Source of the DNA: Loigolactobacillus coryniformis subsp. coryniformis KCTC 3167 = DSM 20001
GTDB lineage: Bacteria; Bacillota; Bacilli; Lactobacillales; Lactobacillaceae
DNA: 64,000 nt
Direction: 5' to 3'
Assembly: GCF_002706425.1 (NCBI RefSeq)
Contig: NZ_CP017713.1
Coordinates: 372,001 to 436,000, forward strand
Part shown: one piece after another, positions 27,094-37,605 of the stretch
Numbering within the stretch: position 1 is the stretch's first letter
Layout: each line of letters begins with the position of its first letter
Notes under the pieces: model-generated
Database searches by the model: none
Seen by the model: the letters and a program-made list of their open reading frames with translations, nothing else
Told to the model about the DNA's origin: nothing
Program-made: the position numbers and the translations under genes

Positions 27094-27143
27094 AAAATGC
27101 GGTAGCCACTGACGATTTTACGTCATGTGGTTGCCGCATTTTA
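27094..27143. terminator. Bidirectional terminator
   Basis: AAAATGCGG-A-CCAC stem with its complement GTGGTTGCCGCATTTT around 27127-27142, between kup and the convergent HdeD-like gene. Confidence 0.85.
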
Positions 27144-27146
27144 TTT

Positions 27147-27668
27147 TTATTGTCGTCGTGCCTGCCACCAAGCAACGATCTCACCGACACTCATCAAAAT
27201 CAAGAAGGCACCGAAAACCTGGAAGCCCAATAATACACTGCGGAATGGATTGAATAGTAGGAAGCCACCCGCCAAAATGATCAAAATACTGTAAATAATC
27301 CCGCCCCAAGGCGTCACATTAACAAACTGACGTTGATTTAGTGTCTGGCCTAATTTGAAGATTCCGTAAACAAGTAAGAGGATACCGAGGAAAATCGGTA
27401 AAATACTAACGATTCCCCGAGCAAAAATCAACACGAATAGGGCCGCGATAATTTTAAAAATACCACTGAAAAAACTTAAATTATAAACATTGTTCTGACG
27501 TTGTGCCCGCTGACCGTTGACCAGATCAAGAATTCCTGAAATCAATAGATAAAGTGAAATCGCGTAAACGCCGATCCGAAAAATCGGATGTGGGAAAATT
27601 AAAATAATAACACCGAAAATAAAATACGCTAATGCGCGTAACCAAATATTACGTTGTAAGTTTTGCAT
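27147..27668 (-). CDS. HdeD/DUF308 family membrane protein
   Basis: A 173-residue protein with six predicted membrane segments arranged as short-loop hairpins (ALAYFIFGVIILIF, LLISGILDLVNG, LGILLLVYGIFKLG, GGIIYSILIILAGGFLLF). This is the layout of the HdeD/DUF308 family. In enterobacteria HdeD is tied to acid resistance; in lactobacilli the role is unknown. The frame is open from TTG 27686 but ATG 27668 is the more likely start. Confidence 0.8.
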   Translation of the reverse strand: MQNLQRNIWLRALAYFIFGVIILIFPHPIFRIGVYAISLYLLISGILDLVNGQRAQRQNNVYNLSFFSGIFKIIAALFVLIFARGIVSILPIFLGILLLVYGIFKLGQTLNQRQFVNVTPWGGIIYSILIILAGGFLLFNPFRSVLLGFQVFGAFLILMSVGEIVAWWQARRQ

Positions 27669-27880
27669 CGTATCATCCCATCTCAAATTAAGGTTAATTT
27701 TGTCTTCATAGTTAGTTCTTGGCTAACAATCAACTTGATTTTACCATGAAAGTTATTTTACTACCTCATTTAAGAATAATTATTTCTTGGCGAATGTACT
27801 ATTTGAGAGCACTTATTTTGTGATCAAACGTGGCACTGTTTTGAAATTAAGGTTTTGGCCTTAACTTAGCGTAAGTGTAG

Positions 27881-28759
27881 TCAAATTGAATTTTCGACGT
27901 TACCTAATTGTTGACAGTCACCATACTCTACTTGGATCGTAATGTGTTGAATATTATAATGAGTTCGCAATTGCTGATCTAAATCGTTTAAGAAGCAATC
28001 GTTGTTTTCAGTAGTATCCCGAACTAAATGGACACTTAGCGCATTATCAGAGGTGCCAATGGCCCAGACATGAAGATCGTGGACTTTAGAAACGCTAGGT
28101 TGGGAAGCAATGCATTTTGTGATGGCCGCCAAATCGACGTTATTAGGTACGCCATTCAAAGCAAGATTGATTGCGCCACGCAATAATCCCCAAGTGCCGA
28201 TCAAAATAATAACCGCGATCACTAAACTAACTACAGGATCTAGCCAAGTCCAATCAGTAGCTAACATAATAAAACCGGTGACCACGACACCTAATGAAAC
28301 GCCGGTATCTGCGGCCATATGCATAAAAGCACCTTTAATATTCAAATCTTCTTTTTGACCGTGAACAAAAAGAAAAGTAGTAACACCGTTAACAATAACA
28401 CCAAGCAATGCAACTGAAATTACTGTCCAGCCGTGGGGAGTTGCTGGCTGATTTAAGCGTTGGATAGCTTCGGTGATGATCCCGCCGATCGCAATCAATA
28501 AAAAGACGGCATTGAATAACGCTGCTAAAATTGAGGCGCTTTTGTAGCCATAAGTACGCTTAGCTGTAGGGGCTTTTTGACTTAGCCAAACTGCTAACCA
28601 AGCAACTAGTAAGCCGAGTACATCACTGAAATTATGACTGGCGTCTGCGATCAAAGCCATCGAATTTGTTGAAAACCCAAAACCCAATTCAGCAACAATA
28701 TAAATAAGATTGAGATTAACACCAATAACAAATGGTGTTTGTTTTTCTGTAATAGTCAA
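27881..28759 (-). CDS. Cation diffusion facilitator (Zn2+/Co2+/Cd2+ efflux) CzcD-like
   Basis: A 292-residue CDF antiporter with six membrane segments. The metal site is visible in the second segment (ADASHNFSDV: Asp and His/Asp pattern) and in segment V (HMAADTGVSLG), and a cytosolic C-terminal domain follows. It exports divalent metals. The start is probably TTG 28759, 9 bases after AGAGAGG; no ATG precedes the first membrane segment. Its promoter carries an ArsR-type operator, listed separately. Confidence 0.88.
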   Translation of the reverse strand: MTITEKQTPFVIGVNLNLIYIVAELGFGFSTNSMALIADASHNFSDVLGLLVAWLAVWLSQKAPTAKRTYGYKSASILAALFNAVFLLIAIGGIITEAIQRLNQPATPHGWTVISVALLGVIVNGVTTFLFVHGQKEDLNIKGAFMHMAADTGVSLGVVVTGFIMLATDWTWLDPVVSLVIAVIILIGTWGLLRGAINLALNGVPNNVDLAAITKCIASQPSVSKVHDLHVWAIGTSDNALSVHLVRDTTENNDCFLNDLDQQLRTHYNIQHITIQVEYGDCQQLGNVENSI

Positions 28760-28784
28760 ATGATCACGCCTCTCTCTACTTTTT

Positions 28785-28804
28785 ATATGAATATCTGCTC
28801 ATAT
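28785..28804. promoter_or_regulatory. ArsR/SmtB-type (CzrA-like) metal operator
   Basis: ATATGA-N8-TCATAT, complete with the GCAGATAT core, matches the well-known ArsR/SmtB-family operator shape (ATATGAACA..ATTCATAT type). It sits just downstream of the -10 of the CDF gene, where binding would block transcription until metal is sensed. The regulator gene is not in the window. Confidence 0.7.
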
Positions 28805-28808
28805 GTTT

Positions 28809-28837
28809 ACTATAACACATTATAAAAAGTTTGCCAA
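28809..28837 (-). promoter_or_regulatory. Promoter of the CDF exporter gene
   Basis: On the minus strand TTGGCA (28837-28832) and TATAGT (28814-28809) are separated by exactly 17 bases. The transcription start would fall in the metal operator. Confidence 0.75.
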
Positions 28838-28894
28838 CCTAAATATAATTCTGTGTATCCGATTTATAATCGACTTGGCCAGAATTGTGGTAAT

Positions 28895-28928
28895 AAAAAA
28901 GTTGTGACTTTTTATCGTCACAACTTTG
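28895..28928 (-). terminator. Terminator of the glp operon
   Basis: On the minus strand AAAGTTGTGAC-loop-GTCACAACTTT is followed by a T-run, just after the glpF stop. Confidence 0.88.
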
Positions 28929-28938
28929 GGAAACATAA

Positions 28939-29658
28939 CTATGGAATCAACAAGTATAATGCAGCACCGATGATCCCACCAACCATTGGACCGACGATTG
29001 GGACCCAACTATAAGCCCAGTCGGAACCGCCTTTATTGGCAATCGGTAAAACAGCATGGGCCAAACGCGGACCGAGATCCCGGGCAGGGTTGATTGCGTA
29101 ACCAGTGGTCCCACCAAGTGATAAACCAATGGCAATGATCAAGACACCAACAACGAGTGGATTCAAGCCGGCTGTAAAATTGCCGCGGGTGAAGGCGAGT
29201 AAGCTGAAAACAAGTACGATCGTACCAATAACTTCACTGATAAAGTTGGCAGCGTAACTACGAATTGCTGGACCAGTGGAGAAAATACCAAGGATCGTTG
29301 CTTCGTCTTTAGTTGCCCGCCAGTGTGGTCCGTAGTGGATCCAAACTAATGCAGCACCAACAAAGCCACCGGCAATTTGTGCTAGTGAATAAGGTAGAAC
29401 GGAGGACCATGGAAAATCGCCGGCAACTGCCATACCGATTGAAACTGCAGGATTCAGGTGGGCAGGACTGAGAAAGGAAGAAGCATAGACCCCGAGGGTG
29501 ACGGCCATTCCCCAACCAAGTGTGATGGCGACCCAACCAGCATCTTTAGCTTTTGATTTATTCAAACTTACACCGGCAACGACACCATCCCCGAGTAATA
29601 CCAAGACCAGAGTACCAATAAATTCACCTAGTAATTGCAGCGTCAGACTATCTTTCAT
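28939..29658 (-). CDS. glpF: Glycerol uptake facilitator GlpF
   Basis: A 239-residue aquaglyceroporin of the MIP family with six membrane segments and two NPA half-helices: HLNPAVSIG and INPARDLGPRL. Asp after the second NPAR marks glycerol facilitators rather than water-only channels. AGAGGTG is 6 bases before ATG 29658; the frame is open to 29679. Last gene of the minus-strand glpK-glpO-glpF operon. Confidence 0.93.
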   Translation of the reverse strand: MKDSLTLQLLGEFIGTLVLVLLGDGVVAGVSLNKSKAKDAGWVAITLGWGMAVTLGVYASSFLSPAHLNPAVSIGMAVAGDFPWSSVLPYSLAQIAGGFVGAALVWIHYGPHWRATKDEATILGIFSTGPAIRSYAANFISEVIGTIVLVFSLLAFTRGNFTAGLNPLVVGVLIIAIGLSLGGTTGYAINPARDLGPRLAHAVLPIANKGGSDWAYSWVPIVGPMVGGIIGAALYLLIP

Positions 29659-29717
29659 AATATTCACCTCTACTTCCACATCTAGTGGATAATTTTTGTG
29701 TCACAAGAATTGCGTTG

Positions 29718-31550
29718 TTAGTTCTTAGTTTTAAGCAAGCTTAAATCAGATTCAGCAATTGTTTGATTTAATTGATCTAATTGCGCTTGTTTTTCAGCAT
29801 CGGTCCAGCCTAAGTGGCGCGCCATTTCGTCAACGACGCCGGCTTTAACGTCGGCTAAGGTTTCGCGTTGGAAGAGAATGTGGTTGGTCCGCCGCAGTAA
29901 ATAATCGACTGGCGTCAAGGCCATTTCTTCATCCATAGCGTAGTGCAGCCCTAAGGTTTCGGCTAAGCTTAAACCAGGAGCCATGATGATTTTATCCATT
30001 AAGGCAAAAACTTTTGGCACGTTAGCCCCGTAGAGATTGGCTAAGTGAAGTGCATCAGCTTCCGGTAAACCTTTTGCTTGACCTTGTTTAGCTAAGGCAG
30101 CAAGAGCGTCGTCTACATTAGTTGGATCCAACTCACCACCAGAAACAGCTAGGCTTTGTGAATCGATTGGGGTGAAATGTTCATCAAACCGACTAGCCAG
30201 TAGGCGACTGATCACGGTTAAAGCACCAGCGGCCATTTTCCGGTAATCGGTAATTTTACCGCCAGCAAGCGTGATCAATCCATTAGTGGCAACCGTCAAA
30301 TTACTACCACGAGAAACTGCGGATGGATTGACTTTGTGCTCACTTAGGGCACTTTCAAGGTCGTTTAATACGTGCTCGACATCGGCGCGCGTTGCTTTTC
30401 CATTCTCGTAATCGTTGACAACTTGGATAACGGCATCAAAGCTCTGATCGGATAGTTTTCCGGAATCACCACCGTTGTAATCGGAGCTACCATTAGTGGC
30501 AATCAGTGGCCGTAAGCCGGCCCAACTAGCTTCGATGTCATCAATCGTCAAGTTAACATTTGGATAGCGACTATTAATGATCGCCAATAAATAATCGACA
30601 TCTTCACGAGTGACAGTTGGGTGTTTGAAATCAGCTGTATAATCGGTATCGGTAGTACCAAAATACGTTTTATTGGCCCGGGGAACCACAAATACCATCC
30701 GGCCGTCTTGATCGCCAGTATCGAAATAAGTTGGTTGCGGTACCGGTAACCGCGCACCGTCCACGACTAAATGAACCCCTTTAGTTGGCCGCATTTGTGG
30801 CGTGATCGATGTGTCTTGATCTAGTTTGCGAACTAAATCAGACCATGGCCCAGCTGTATTGATCACTAACCGAGCGTGTATATCAAACTCTTCGCCAGTG
30901 AATAGGTCCTTGACCCGAGCACCATTTAGCATGCCTTGTTCGTCGTGTAATAACTTGATTGCTTGAACGTGGCTGGCCATGATGCCGCCATTTTCATGCG
31001 CCTTTTTGATGTTTTCGATCACTAAGCGGGAATCGTTGTTAATATAATCAAGGTAAACACCACCACCAACTAAATTTTCAGATTTTAATTGTGGTTCACG
31101 CGCTAAAACTTCATCACGTGATAGGGTGTAGTTAGTGTAACGTGGGTCGGTTACGTCGGCTAAACGATCGTACAGGTCCATGGCGACTTTAAGCGAAAAC
31201 ATAGTGAAAGTTGCACCAGGCTCGTCATAAATTGGGATCAACATTGGATCTGGCCGTGGAATATGCGGGGCGATGTGTTGTACGATGGCCCGTTCTTTAA
31301 CGGTATCCGCAACGACTTCAACGTCAAACGTCTTTAGGTAGCGAATACCACCGTGGACTAATTTAGTTGAACGTGATGAAGTGCCTTCGCTGAAATCCTG
31401 CATTTCAATCAATCCTGTTTTGATGCCAGTTGCGCTAGCCTGGAGTGCGACACCAGCACCGGTGATGCCACCACCAATAATCAATAAATCTAACATTTCG
31501 TTTTTTAAACGTGCAATATTTTCTGTGCGCGTCATTGCAGAAAAGGCCAT
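29718..31550 (-). CDS. glpO: Alpha-glycerophosphate oxidase GlpO
   Basis: A 610-residue FAD enzyme oxidising sn-glycerol 3-phosphate to dihydroxyacetone phosphate. The FAD motif LLIIGGGITGAGVALQA is near the N-terminus, and RSTKLVHGGIRYLKTFD is typical of the GlpD/GlpO family. Its length matches the 608-residue Enterococcus GlpO, which passes electrons to O2 and forms H2O2, rather than shorter quinone-linked GlpD; I infer the oxidase type from length and organism. GGGAGGA precedes ATG 31550. It lies between glpK and glpF. Confidence 0.9.
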   Translation of the reverse strand: MAFSAMTRTENIARLKNEMLDLLIIGGGITGAGVALQASATGIKTGLIEMQDFSEGTSSRSTKLVHGGIRYLKTFDVEVVADTVKERAIVQHIAPHIPRPDPMLIPIYDEPGATFTMFSLKVAMDLYDRLADVTDPRYTNYTLSRDEVLAREPQLKSENLVGGGVYLDYINNDSRLVIENIKKAHENGGIMASHVQAIKLLHDEQGMLNGARVKDLFTGEEFDIHARLVINTAGPWSDLVRKLDQDTSITPQMRPTKGVHLVVDGARLPVPQPTYFDTGDQDGRMVFVVPRANKTYFGTTDTDYTADFKHPTVTREDVDYLLAIINSRYPNVNLTIDDIEASWAGLRPLIATNGSSDYNGGDSGKLSDQSFDAVIQVVNDYENGKATRADVEHVLNDLESALSEHKVNPSAVSRGSNLTVATNGLITLAGGKITDYRKMAAGALTVISRLLASRFDEHFTPIDSQSLAVSGGELDPTNVDDALAALAKQGQAKGLPEADALHLANLYGANVPKVFALMDKIIMAPGLSLAETLGLHYAMDEEMALTPVDYLLRRTNHILFQRETLADVKAGVVDEMARHLGWTDAEKQAQLDQLNQTIAESDLSLLKTKN

Positions 31551-31641
31551 GTCAATTCCTCCCTTGTTAAAAGATGAGTGAATATCCGACTCAATCAACA
31601 CTTAAATCAATTGAGTACAAAGTAATTTTTGAGAAAAGGGA

Positions 31642-31680
31642 AGAGGTTGTGGCATAAATATGATTTATGAAACAGCCTCT
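31642..31680. repeat. Intercistronic hairpin between glpK and glpO
   Basis: AGAGGTTGTGGCATAAAT pairs with ATTTATGAAACAGCCTCT with two mismatches. There is no T-run on the transcribed strand, so it is more likely an RNA-processing or stability hairpin than a terminator. Its left arm shares GAGGTTGTGGCA with the sequence at 15571-15582. Confidence 0.6.
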
Positions 31681-31718
31681 AGTCATGTGACGGTAGCATT
31701 AAAATGAGTGTCTTTGCC

Positions 31719-33248
<1,530 letters not shown>

Positions 33249-33293
33249 TTACTACAGTTAGCGACAAGCTTATATGACTCAGTAACTTTCTTT

Positions 33294-33299
33294 ATTATA
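33294..33299 (-). promoter_or_regulatory. -10 element of the glp operon
   Basis: A perfect TATAAT on the minus strand about 64 bases upstream of glpK. The -35 region (TTTCTA, 17 bases away) is poor and overlaps the cre-like site. Confidence 0.6.
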
Positions 33300-33317
33300 A
33301 AGGATAAGAGAAATGAT

Positions 33318-33331
33318 AGAAAGCGTTATCA
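33318..33331. promoter_or_regulatory. CcpA cre-like site upstream of glpK
   Basis: AGAAAGCGTTATCA matches the catabolite-responsive element TGWAARCGYTWNCW at all but the first base. It overlaps the -35 region of the glp promoter, consistent with repression by CcpA when glucose is present. Confidence 0.7.
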
Positions 33332-33371
33332 TTTCGATGCTCACAGAATACCGCGTTTTTGATAATTTGTT

Positions 33372-33384
33372 AACTTTTTTGACT
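33372..33384. repeat. 13-bp direct repeat, copy 1
   Basis: AACTTTTTTGACT immediately outside the left inverted repeat of IS30 element A. Identical copies occur at 34621-34633 and 35888-35900, so each IS30 element is bracketed by this sequence. Confidence 0.95.
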
Positions 33385-34620
33385 CGCGCGTTTTATAATC
33401 AAGTTAGCCAATTAGATCCAGCTAATTGAAAAAATAAAAAACACCAAGACAAATCTCTGTTATCATTGATGTTCCAACACAAAAATGAAAGAGGTTATTG
33501 TCTTGATGCAAGAACAGAATACCACAGTCCGAGAAAAAGGTCACCACCTAACTTCATTTGAGCGCGGCAGAATCGCCACGCTACACAGCCAAGGATACTC
33601 TAACCGCGCAATTGCTAGAGTTATCGGCGTTTGTCATCAAACAATCAGTAATGAACTACGCCGTGGTGAGATCGACCAAGTTAAAAAAGTGAACGGTCAA
33701 CGGCAATATCACCGCGAGTACTCGCCAGAAGCGGCACAGGCCAAATACGAAGCTAACCGAATGTCCTGTCATCGACCTTTGAAACTCGCTGGTGTCGCTG
33801 ACTTTATCCACTACTTTACGGCCCATTTGCACCAAGACGGTTGGTCGCCTGATGCCGCGGTGGGCCGTGCTAAACTTGAAGGCTTATATCAACCTGAGGA
33901 GATGGTTTCGACCAAGACGTTATACCACTATATCGATGCGCAACTACTTGAAGTCCGTAATCTTGATCTGCTCGAAAAAAACCGGCGCCGCACCAAACAC
34001 CACCATTCACCCAAGCATAAGCGTCTGGCCGGACGAAGTATCGAAGAGCGACCTAAAAGTATTGATCAGCGCCAAGAGTTCGGTCACTTTGAGTTGGATA
34101 CCGTAGTCGGTAAACGTAATGGCCAAGAAAGTGTCATTCTAACGCTGATCGAGCGCCAATCTCGCTGTCAGATCCTGCGTTTGATTGATGGCCGTGACGC
34201 CGATTCAGTCAACTACGAACTGGCTAAGATCTGCCAAGAATACGGGCACATCATGAAGTCCGTTACCGCTGACAACGGGGCAGAATTCGCAGCGGCGGGG
34301 ACGGTGCTTGACGGGGTTGCCGACCTTTATTATGCCCACCCTTACCGCTCTTCAGAACGAGGCACAAATGAGGCGCATAATCGAATGATCCGTCGTGATG
34401 TGCCTAAGGGCCTGTCCATGGATACTTTAGGCCCTAGTGATATCCAAGCAGTGGAAGCCAAGCTAAACAACTTACCACGCCGGCAGTCAGGTTACCAAAC
34501 CCCAAAAGAGCTTTTCTCCGCTGCCGCTGGCTAAAGATTGAATCTTTAAAATATGAATATCAATGAAAATACTGTCTTGCCGGGATTTATTGCGTGGCTA
34601 ATTTGTTCTTGCAATTTGGG
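33385..34620 (+). mobile_element. IS30-family insertion sequence A
   Basis: A 1236-base element. Its left inverted repeat (33385-33410, starting CGCGCGTTTTATAAT and ending AGTTAGCCA) pairs imperfectly with the right end at 34595-34620; the conserved part is the inner TTAGCCA. It carries one transposase and is flanked on both sides by the exact 13-base repeat. It lies tail to tail with related element B. Confidence 0.88.
33485..34534 (+). CDS. IS30-family transposase A
   Basis: A 349-residue IS30-type integrase. The N-terminal HTH reads LTSFERGRIATLHSQGYSNRAIARVIGVCHQTISNEL. The DDE triad lies in FGHFELDTVVGKRNG, TADNGAEF and SERGTNEAHNRMIRR. A later start (ATG 33506, MQEQNTT) is possible because AGAGG lies upstream of it. 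Apparently intact. It shares most of its sequence pattern with transposase B (364 residues). Confidence 0.93.
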   Translation: MKEVIVLMQEQNTTVREKGHHLTSFERGRIATLHSQGYSNRAIARVIGVCHQTISNELRRGEIDQVKKVNGQRQYHREYSPEAAQAKYEANRMSCHRPLKLAGVADFIHYFTAHLHQDGWSPDAAVGRAKLEGLYQPEEMVSTKTLYHYIDAQLLEVRNLDLLEKNRRRTKHHHSPKHKRLAGRSIEERPKSIDQRQEFGHFELDTVVGKRNGQESVILTLIERQSRCQILRLIDGRDADSVNYELAKICQEYGHIMKSVTADNGAEFAAAGTVLDGVADLYYAHPYRSSERGTNEAHNRMIRRDVPKGLSMDTLGPSDIQAVEAKLNNLPRRQSGYQTPKELFSAAAG

Positions 34621-34633
34621 AACTTTTTTGACT
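34621..34633. repeat. 13-bp direct repeat, copy 2
   Basis: AACTTTTTTGACT forming the whole junction between the two IS30 elements. Confidence 0.95.
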
Positions 34634-35887
34634 TCGCAAATTGCAATAGTAAATTAGCCAGTACCGATAAAGCACACAGACGAAAGGGCTCATGGGAGTT
34701 CCAGGTGGATCAGGATTAGGCGGCGCGGCCTTTGCGCGCACGTGCTAATTCCTTTCGAAATACTTCAGCTGGTGTACAGAACTTAAGTAAGCGGCGCGGG
34801 AGATGGTTGAGCCGAGATTCAGCTTGACGGACCAGACTGGGTGTAGCTAGATCGAGTGATTGCCCCTTAGGAAAGTAACGTCTGAGTATACGATTGTGGA
34901 CCTCATTAGTGGCGCGTTCGGCCGAGCTATAAGGGTGGGCATAATAAGTCTCGGCAACACCCTCAAGCGCAGCCGTTAGCGTGGTGAACTCTGTTCCGTT
35001 ATCCGCCGTAACTGTCCGCATAACGTCACCGAATTCAGCCGTAATATTTTGCATGGCATAAGCCACAGATTCAGCGTCTTTACCCTCGATCAAGCGGACA
35101 ATCTCATAGCGCGTTTTACGTTCGGTAAACGTTAATAGGACACTCTCGCTACCAGCACGTTTGCCAATGACAGTATCGATCTCAAAATGACCAAACTCGT
35201 GGCGCGTTTCTACTCGCTTTGGCCGTTCTTCAATACTACGACCGAGTAGGCGCTGATGTTGGTGCGAGTGGTGTTGGGTCGTCCGGCGTTTTGTTTTTTC
35301 CAGCAGATCAAGGTTACGGATCTCCAACAGTTGTGCATCGATATAGTTGTACAAAGTCTTCGTACAGACCATTTTGGCCGGCTTAAATAACCGGTGCTTA
35401 CGGGCATAACCAACAGCAGCGTCCGGCGACCAGCCCTCATGGCAGAACTTATCATCAAAGTAGGCTAAGAAGGCCGTCACTTGGCTAAATTTTAATGGAC
35501 GTCCACAGTTTTGCCGCTTTATTTCATAGCGATTCTGAGCGGCTTCAGGGCTGTAAATTTCAAAGTAGTGTTTCTGATTATTAACGCGTTTAACTTGCGT
35601 GACTCGACCACGCTTGAGCTCATTATTGACGGTCTGGTGGCAGACGCCTAATCGAATCGCTATTTGCCGTGCTGAGTATCCTTCAATGTGCCAAGCGGCG
35701 ATTTGACCGCGTTCGATTTCCGATAAATGGTGACCTTTTGGGCGTGGTGTGATAGACTGTTCTTGCATCAAGACGAAAACTTCTTTCATTGTTTGTTGTA
35801 GGAACTTCAATGATACCTGAATTTTTCGTCTTGGTGTCTTTTTTTTACCATTTTGGCTGGGTGGCTAACTTAATTATAAAACGCGCG
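34634..35887 (-). mobile_element. IS30-family insertion sequence B
   Basis: A 1254-base element in the opposite direction to A. Its transposase-proximal end (35862-35887) is a near-perfect inverted copy of the outer end of A (25 of 26 bases), and its distal end (34634-34660) resembles the distal end of A. The 13-base repeat flanks it on both sides. Confidence 0.88.
34716..35789 (-). CDS. IS30-family transposase B
   Basis: An IS30-type transposase with the same layout as A: HTH around LSEIERGQIAAWHIEGYSARQIAIRLGV, triad in FGHFEIDTVIGKRAG, TADNGTEF and SAERATNEVHNRILRR, and a basic tail ARARKGRAA. The frame is open to 35810; MKEVFVLMQEQ at 35789 matches the start of A. It differs from A at many positions, so the two were not made by a recent duplication. 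Confidence 0.92.
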   Translation of the reverse strand: MKEVFVLMQEQSITPRPKGHHLSEIERGQIAAWHIEGYSARQIAIRLGVCHQTVNNELKRGRVTQVKRVNNQKHYFEIYSPEAAQNRYEIKRQNCGRPLKFSQVTAFLAYFDDKFCHEGWSPDAAVGYARKHRLFKPAKMVCTKTLYNYIDAQLLEIRNLDLLEKTKRRTTQHHSHQHQRLLGRSIEERPKRVETRHEFGHFEIDTVIGKRAGSESVLLTFTERKTRYEIVRLIEGKDAESVAYAMQNITAEFGDVMRTVTADNGTEFTTLTAALEGVAETYYAHPYSSAERATNEVHNRILRRYFPKGQSLDLATPSLVRQAESRLNHLPRRLLKFCTPAEVFRKELARARKGRAA

Positions 35888-35900
35888 AACTTTTTTGACT
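35888..35900. repeat. 13-bp direct repeat, copy 3
   Basis: AACTTTTTTGACT immediately outside the right end of IS30 element B; 27 bases separate it from the IS1380 copy 2 boundary. Confidence 0.95.
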
Positions 35901-35927
35901 TGGAAAAGTTAATAAAATTTATATTTA

Positions 35928-37605
35928 CCCGAATTATTCATACGAGGTTTAATATCGGCATACCGCACAATTTTGGACCAATTCTCGTGCTGCTATGGTG
36001 TAGTCAAACCAAGATGTACTGTTTTTGCTAAAGGCTACCAAATTATGGGGCTGGATAAATTTTTGATCCTCAATTTTGAGCATACTTGCCCCTTGGCCGA
36101 ACCGACTTTTTTTGATTTATTGCACCAGTTTAGCCCCACTGTAGCGCTTGGATTCGAGCTAACAGTTGATAAAACAAATCCTGATAGACGTGGTGGCGGC
36201 TTAATTTTAGATAAAGTTGCCGGCCGCTGGTCACCAGCTTACCCGCTACTTTAAACAGCCATAAGCGCAAGGTTGTAACCTGTAATCGCTGATGTTGTGC
36301 AGGCAACAATTGGCGCATCAAGCTGACTAAATTATAAGCGAGGACACTGAGCATCATGCGGGCATAATTTGGTATAAATTGCGAGCTAGTCATTTTATCC
36401 AGGTAAAAGCCAGCCTTGGCTTCCTTGATATAGTTTTCCATTTGACCCCGTTGGTGATAGTCGTGAAACGCATCTTCGGCGACAAAACTCGTTAAATTGG
36501 ACACGAGGTATTCATGTTGAAATAACAATTCACCAGCTGGTCGAGTTGATTTAATATAGATCTGGCGCGGCTTAGGCCATGATCGGGCTTGATAAGACGC
36601 GCGATAATAATGGACCTCGGTCTCAGTCCAATTCTGCTCATCACTGATCTGAACAAAACGTTCAGCCAGTTGGTTCAGCCGCCGATTGGCTTTCAGGCGG
36701 ATCAAGTAAAAAGTGTCGTTGGCTTCACAAGTTTCGTATAATTCTGGAGTCGCAAAGCCACTATCCCCGCGGACCAAGATATCAGCGTTCGGTTTGACTT
36801 GATGATAGTGCTGTAGTAGTGGTGTGATAAAGGGGGCAATATCCGTACTGGTATAAACATTACCTGGGCGCAATTGAGCCTTTAAACAGTGGCCCGTTTG
36901 CCCGTCAAAAGCGACCAGCGGATGGTAACCCGTGGTACCGTAATGCGCGTTAAAGGCGGCTTTTTCCTGATGACCATGAGTATCGGCATGGGTCGAGTCA
37001 ATATCGAGAATTAGCTGTTGTTGCTTGGCGCCAGTCCACGCTTGGTCAAGCAATGCTTGATTCAACGTTTGTAATGAGGTGATGGTCTGCTCGTCACAGC
37101 GTTGCCAAAAACGGGATAACGACGGTTGTGAGGCCAATTGCGGTTGTGCCAATAGTAATTTAAATGTGGGGTCATTGCGCAAACTGGTGGCAGCTAGATC
37201 GGCCGGGTAACCGGCGATCAACTGCAGCACGACCTGTTCTAGTAGACTAACGTTGCTGTAACGAGCGTAATGGCGCTGGTCATCAAAATGGATTAATTGA
37301 TACGCTAAGGTCGTGAAATTGAGTTGCGCCATTAATTCTTTGACCAACACTAGCCCAGCATCAGTGGAAAGTTCACCACCAGTGTGCGAAATATGTAATT
37401 TAGGATTGAAATTAACTCGTTTTTCCGGTAAAGTTGCCATGAGAAGGACCTCTTTCTTTTGGTGGATAGCTGACTTGTGGTGAATCAACTATACCAAATC
37501 GGAGGTTCTTTTTCTGCACTAAAAAGGTGAAAAATAAAAAACACAGTACCGCCCATGATACCGGGGTGACACTGTACTTGGAGAACTTATGGTGAATAAT
37601 TCAGG
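35928..37605 (-). mobile_element. IS1380-family insertion sequence, copy 2
   Basis: A 1678-base element with the same ends as copy 1 and a 6-base duplication TATTTA at 35922-35927 and 37606-37611. It sits in the intergenic region between glpK and the DeoR-type regulator, beside the IS30 pair. Confidence 0.93.
36130..37440 (-). CDS. IS1380-family transposase, copy 2
   Basis: Same protein as copy 1 apart from a handful of substitutions (for example MATLPEK for MAILPEK, AFHDYHQ for AFQAYHQ). Start ATG 37440 follows AGAGG by 8 bases. Intact. Confidence 0.92.
   Translation of the reverse strand: MATLPEKRVNFNPKLHISHTGGELSTDAGLVLVKELMAQLNFTTLAYQLIHFDDQRHYARYSNVSLLEQVVLQLIAGYPADLAATSLRNDPTFKLLLAQPQLASQPSLSRFWQRCDEQTITSLQTLNQALLDQAWTGAKQQQLILDIDSTHADTHGHQEKAAFNAHYGTTGYHPLVAFDGQTGHCLKAQLRPGNVYTSTDIAPFITPLLQHYHQVKPNADILVRGDSGFATPELYETCEANDTFYLIRLKANRRLNQLAERFVQISDEQNWTETEVHYYRASYQARSWPKPRQIYIKSTRPAGELLFQHEYLVSNLTSFVAEDAFHDYHQRGQMENYIKEAKAGFYLDKMTSSQFIPNYARMMLSVLAYNLVSLMRQLLPAQHQRLQVTTLRLWLFKVAGKLVTSGRQLYLKLSRHHVYQDLFYQLLARIQALQWG

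Noticed and set aside
33372-35900. The IS30 pair as a composite transposon carrying cargo
   Set aside because: Nothing lies between the elements except the 13-bp repeat, and they are converging, so there is no cargo.
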